Shown here piece after piece: positions 5,169 through 7,230 of a stretch of DNA of 7,230 nt. The notes below the pieces were generated by a model. The model saw only the letters and a list, made by a program, of their open reading frames with translations, made no database searches and had not been told where the DNA came from. The DNA lies in assembly GCA_003009815.1 (NCBI GenBank), contig PXPD01000022.1, positions 1 to 7,230 on the forward strand, given 5' to 3'. Made by a program: the position numbers and the translations under genes. This DNA is from Nanohaloarchaea archaeon SW_4_43_9. GTDB lineage: Archaea > Nanohalarchaeota > Nanosalinia > Nanosalinales > Nanosalinaceae. How positions within the stretch are numbered: position 1 is the stretch's first letter; every line of letters starts with the position of its first letter.

Positions 5169-6783
5169 ATGGGACATTCTGAACTCAAATGTGAACATGA
5201 ATGGGAACAACATAACAGGTATCGATACCCTTCTATTCGAGAGCGGTATGAAAATCAACGGCTCTATAAATACCTCAGGTGGAGATGTCAACCTGGAAAA
5301 CGGCTCCATACATAACGTCTACTCGATTGATGGTGGAGGTGATCCAGTAAACTTTTTCGACCCGGTTGATATGAATGGAAATCCTCTTTTGGACTCAGAT
5401 GGAAATCTGGAGATACAGGGCGAAGTCTATCTCCCTACCGGAGACCTTGATATGGCAGGAAACGATATTGTAAATCCAGCTAACGTCGACGGCGTTGACC
5501 TAGATGACCCTGGTAACGGAATAGCTGTACTGGATTCACGGTACCAGATAATAGAAGACGCAGTAGGGGACTCGGAGCTGAACAACTCACAGGAGTTTAC
5601 CGCTGACGGAATTGTTCTTACATCTAATCTCAATATGACAGGTAATGACATAGAGACCGGTGGGGGGGACATTGCTGTGGTAGATACTGCCAATAGCCAA
5701 GATATAGCGAGATTTAAACAGAGCGGCGAGTTTCAAGTACCGAACGGAAATCTTGATGTTAATACAAATCAGATTACAGGTGTATCAACTATACAGGCGG
5801 ATGTGAGCAACCCTACATTAGATACTGCAGGAGGTGGATCCGACCAATGGATTGTATATGATGATGCTAATTCACAGGCAATAACCCGATTTAATGAGGG
5901 AGGAAATGTTGAGATACCTAAAGGAAATCTCAAGATGAATGGAAATAATATCGTCACTAACGATGAAACTGACATGGAACTGAAGGGTGAGAGAGAAGTC
6001 AATATTAGGTCAAATACAGATTCTGATGGCTCGGGTTCTCTAAATCTCTATTCTGGCGGAACTAAAGGCATTCAAGTTACTGCCTCCGGAGGAAATGTCA
6101 ACATACCAAACGGAAATTTGAATATTGGTCTACCTTCCAATGAAGGAAAAAAACTGGACGTAGCAGGAGGAGTTAATACTGAAGGAAACCTTAACATGAA
6201 TCAGAATAAAGTGCAGACAGTTGATGTGATTAATGGCACTCCAAATGAGCCTCTGGAGCTGACAGTCTCAGAGACCGGGGGATCAGAACTTGTGCTGGAT
6301 AACTCAGGAGATGTGCGGGTACAGAATGGAAATCTTGACTTGAGAGGTAATTCACTTGTAGATACAACTTCTAGCAATACAGTTTATATCGGAGATGGAA
6401 ATGATGACACTGTTGTCATGGATGCTCCTGGAAATGTCGAGTTTGAGGGAGACCTTGACTTGAGCAGTGATTCCATAATTAACTACTATGACTCGGCGTG
6501 CCCACAGGGAAAGACTATAGCTGATATACAGGATGATGGCAGTTTCCAGTGCGTGGATATAGCGGAAGAAGTTACTGATGTCTATGTTAACAGATCCGGA
6601 GATACAATGACAGGTGATCTCAACATGTTGGGCAATCAGGTAAAAAATGTTTCACGGCTTGGAGCAGGAACAGCTAATCCCCAGGAAAATCTTGATGTCG
6701 ACGGAACCGCATCTATTGAAAACTCGGGAACACGTATGGAGGTCGACTCCACAGGGGATGTGGTGGTGACCTTAGGGCCATGA
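5149..6783 (+). CDS. Repeat body of secreted tail-fibre-like protein (continuation after frameshift)
   Basis: This frame supplies the bulk of a fibre-like protein; a GTG at 5191 or ATG at 5197 is unlikely to be a real start because neither would give a signal peptide. It contains about ten copies of an LDMNGNxIxxv-type motif, often preceded by a GNVEIPNG-like element, e.g. GEFQVPNGNLDVNTNQI and GNVEIPKGNLKMNGNNI. Near the C-terminus are ACPQGKTIADIQDDGSFQC (a likely disulfide module), SGDTMTGDLNMLGNQVKNV and LGAGTANPQENLDVDG, all well known from phage tail fibres and S74-type proteins. No S74 protease domain is present. The protein is acidic and rich in Asn/Gly, predicted to form an extended beta fibre. 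It ends in TLGP, with the TGA overlapping the next gene's ATG. It is most likely a cell-surface or released adhesin; the ligand is unknown, and a viral origin of the family is possible. Confidence 0.8.
   Translation, partial: ERKGNDEWDILNSNVNMNGNNITGIDTLLFESGMKINGSINTSGGDVNLENGSIHNVYSIDGGGDPVNFFDPVDMNGNPLLDSDGNLEIQGEVYLPTGDLDMAGNDIVNPANVDGVDLDDPGNGIAVLDSRYQIIEDAVGDSELNNSQEFTADGIVLTSNLNMTGNDIETGGGDIAVVDTANSQDIARFKQSGEFQVPNGNLDVNTNQITGVSTIQADVSNPTLDTAGGGSDQWIVYDDANSQAITRFNEGGNVEIPKGNLKMNGNNIVTNDETDMELKGEREVNIRSNTDSDGSGSLNLYSGGTKGIQVTASGGNVNIPNGNLNIGLPSNEGKKLDVAGGVNTEGNLNMNQNKVQTVDVINGTPNEPLELTVSETGGSELVLDNSGDVRVQNGNLDLRGNSLVDTTSSNTVYIGDGNDDTVVMDAPGNVEFEGDLDLSSDSIINYYDSACPQGKTIADIQDDGSFQCVDIAEEVTDVYVNRSGDTMTGDLNMLGNQVKNVSRLGAGTANPQENLDVDGTASIENSGTRMEVDSTGDVVVTLGP
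5197..6657 (+). repeat. Degenerate LDMNGN-type protein repeats
   Basis: About ten units of [LV][DNK][ML]xxN appear: VNMNGNN, VDMNGNP, LDMAGND, LNMTGND, LDVNTNQ, LKMNGNN, LNMNQNK, LDLRGNS, LDLSSDS and LNMLGNQ. Two units are longer and clearly duplicated: DTANSQDIARF followed by PNGNLDV, and DDANSQAITRF followed by PKGNLKM. At the DNA level only short words such as GGAAAT recur. Confidence 0.75.
6762..6769 (+). promoter_or_regulatory. Strong Shine-Dalgarno GGTGGTGA for the second fibre gene
   Basis: GGTGGTGA lies 10 nt before the ATG at 6780, within the last codons of the preceding gene (it encodes part of VVVT). It is the best SD match in the window and supports translational coupling through the ATGA overlap. 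Confidence 0.6.
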
Positions 6784-7230
6784 AAAAATACATTATACTT
6801 ACTTTAGCAGCGCTGATGTTTATCGGAGCCAGCTCTGCAAACGACTATATTATACAGGACAGTAATGGAAACCCTCTATTCGCTGTAAATGATACAGGTG
6901 AAAAACAGGTCTACAACGGTGAACTGGATATGAACGGGAATGAGATAAGCTCGGTAGGAGCACTCGATCTAGGGTGGAGAAATCTTACCGATTATCCATC
7001 AGGTTGTGGTTCAGATGAAGCAGTTAGAGTAATTGGGGATACCCTCGACTGTACATCATTGAACCCGGGAGGAACGGTAGAGACCGCCGGAGGAACAAGA
7101 GGCCAAGTCGCTTACTTCGTTGACGCTGAAAACATTACAGGAAGCAACAATTTCTACTGGAACAATTCTCAGGTTGAATTAGGTATTGGAACTGATAATC
7201 CTTCTGCAACTTTAGATGTAAACGGCGATG
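6780..7230 (+). CDS. Second secreted tail-fibre-like protein, N-terminal part, runs off the right edge
   Basis: The ATG at 6780 overlaps the TGA of the previous gene, and the frame stays open for 150 codons to the window end. It starts with a Sec signal peptide (MKKYIILTLAALMFIGASSA, cleavage before NDY). Residues about 22-60 (IIQDSNGNPLFAV, then NGELDMNGNEISSVGALDLG) repeat the unit of the first fibre protein. After a Cys pair (SGCGSDE and TLDCTS), a stretch ending AYFVDAENITGS leads into LGIGTDNPSATLDVNGD, the classic GIGTxxPxxxLdVxG motif of tail-fibre and S74-type proteins, so a longer fibre body probably follows outside the window. It appears to be a paralogue or partner subunit of the preceding fibre protein, and the two may form one mixed fibre. 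No frame defect is seen in this part. Confidence 0.85.
   Translation, partial: MKKYIILTLAALMFIGASSANDYIIQDSNGNPLFAVNDTGEKQVYNGELDMNGNEISSVGALDLGWRNLTDYPSGCGSDEAVRVIGDTLDCTSLNPGGTVETAGGTRGQVAYFVDAENITGSNNFYWNNSQVELGIGTDNPSATLDVNGD

Noticed and set aside
5427..5693. Long antisense open frame opposite the fibre-like gene, with others at 5769-6002 and 5013-5309
   Set aside because: They lie wholly over a repeat-rich coding region on the other strand, have Ser/Pro-rich translations typical of shadow frames, and show no start signals.
4974..7230. Provirus tail module
   Set aside because: Both fibre-like proteins have Sec signal peptides, and no capsid, terminase, portal or integrase gene is visible; the flanks would have to be seen to settle it.
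1..7230. CRISPR arrays, tRNA or rRNA genes, insertion sequences
   Set aside because: No regularly spaced DNA repeats, cloverleaf-like segments, transposase motifs or terminal inverted repeats were seen on reading both strands.

Overview
The window looks like a piece of an archaeal genome, most plausibly a small-genome DPANN lineage, perhaps a halophile of the Nanohaloarchaeota type. The signs are class III (type IV pilin-like) signal peptides, TATA-type promoter boxes about 27-28 nt from start codons, Shine-Dalgarno motifs of the GGTGA/GGTGG kind, acidic secreted proteins rich in N-X-S/T sequons, and moderate GC content judged by eye. The lineage is inference. No rRNA, tRNA, CRISPR array or mobile element was seen, and no stretch over 300 bases lacks a gene.

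The layout is two divergent blocks of envelope or surface genes around a 69-bp bidirectional promoter (3771-3839). The left block (3770 down to 1, minus strand) is a tightly overlapping operon. It encodes a secreted protein with three Cys-pair repeats (2844-3770), a large pilin-like protein carrying a LamG-type domain (710-2844, broken by a frameshift near 1402-1441), a smaller pilin-like protein (147-713), and the start of a third pilin-like protein (1-150) that leaves the window. Each junction is a 1-4 nt overlap with a Shine-Dalgarno motif inside the preceding gene. This resembles a minor-pilin cassette with one very large pilin bearing a glycan/ligand-binding-like domain.

The right block (3840 to 7230, plus strand) starts with a membrane-anchored thioredoxin-fold protein in which the CxxC site reads SQRS (3840-4460). 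A single-pass membrane protein with a cupredoxin-like exterior lacking copper ligands follows (4465-4908). After a second promoter come two secreted tail-fibre-like proteins. The first (4974-6783) is also broken, by a one-base frameshift near 5149-5168. The second (6780-7230) runs off the right edge. Both carry LDMNGN-type repeats and the GxGTxNPxxxLDVxG motif known from phage tail fibres and S74-type proteins.

Taken together, this is an adhesion/surface-structure locus: pilin-like subunits with a LamG domain on one side and fibre-like secreted proteins on the other, with a redox-inactive-looking Trx-fold protein between them that may act as a chaperone. Both large putative adhesins carry a single frame disruption, so the reads should be checked for consensus error, true decay or on/off variation.
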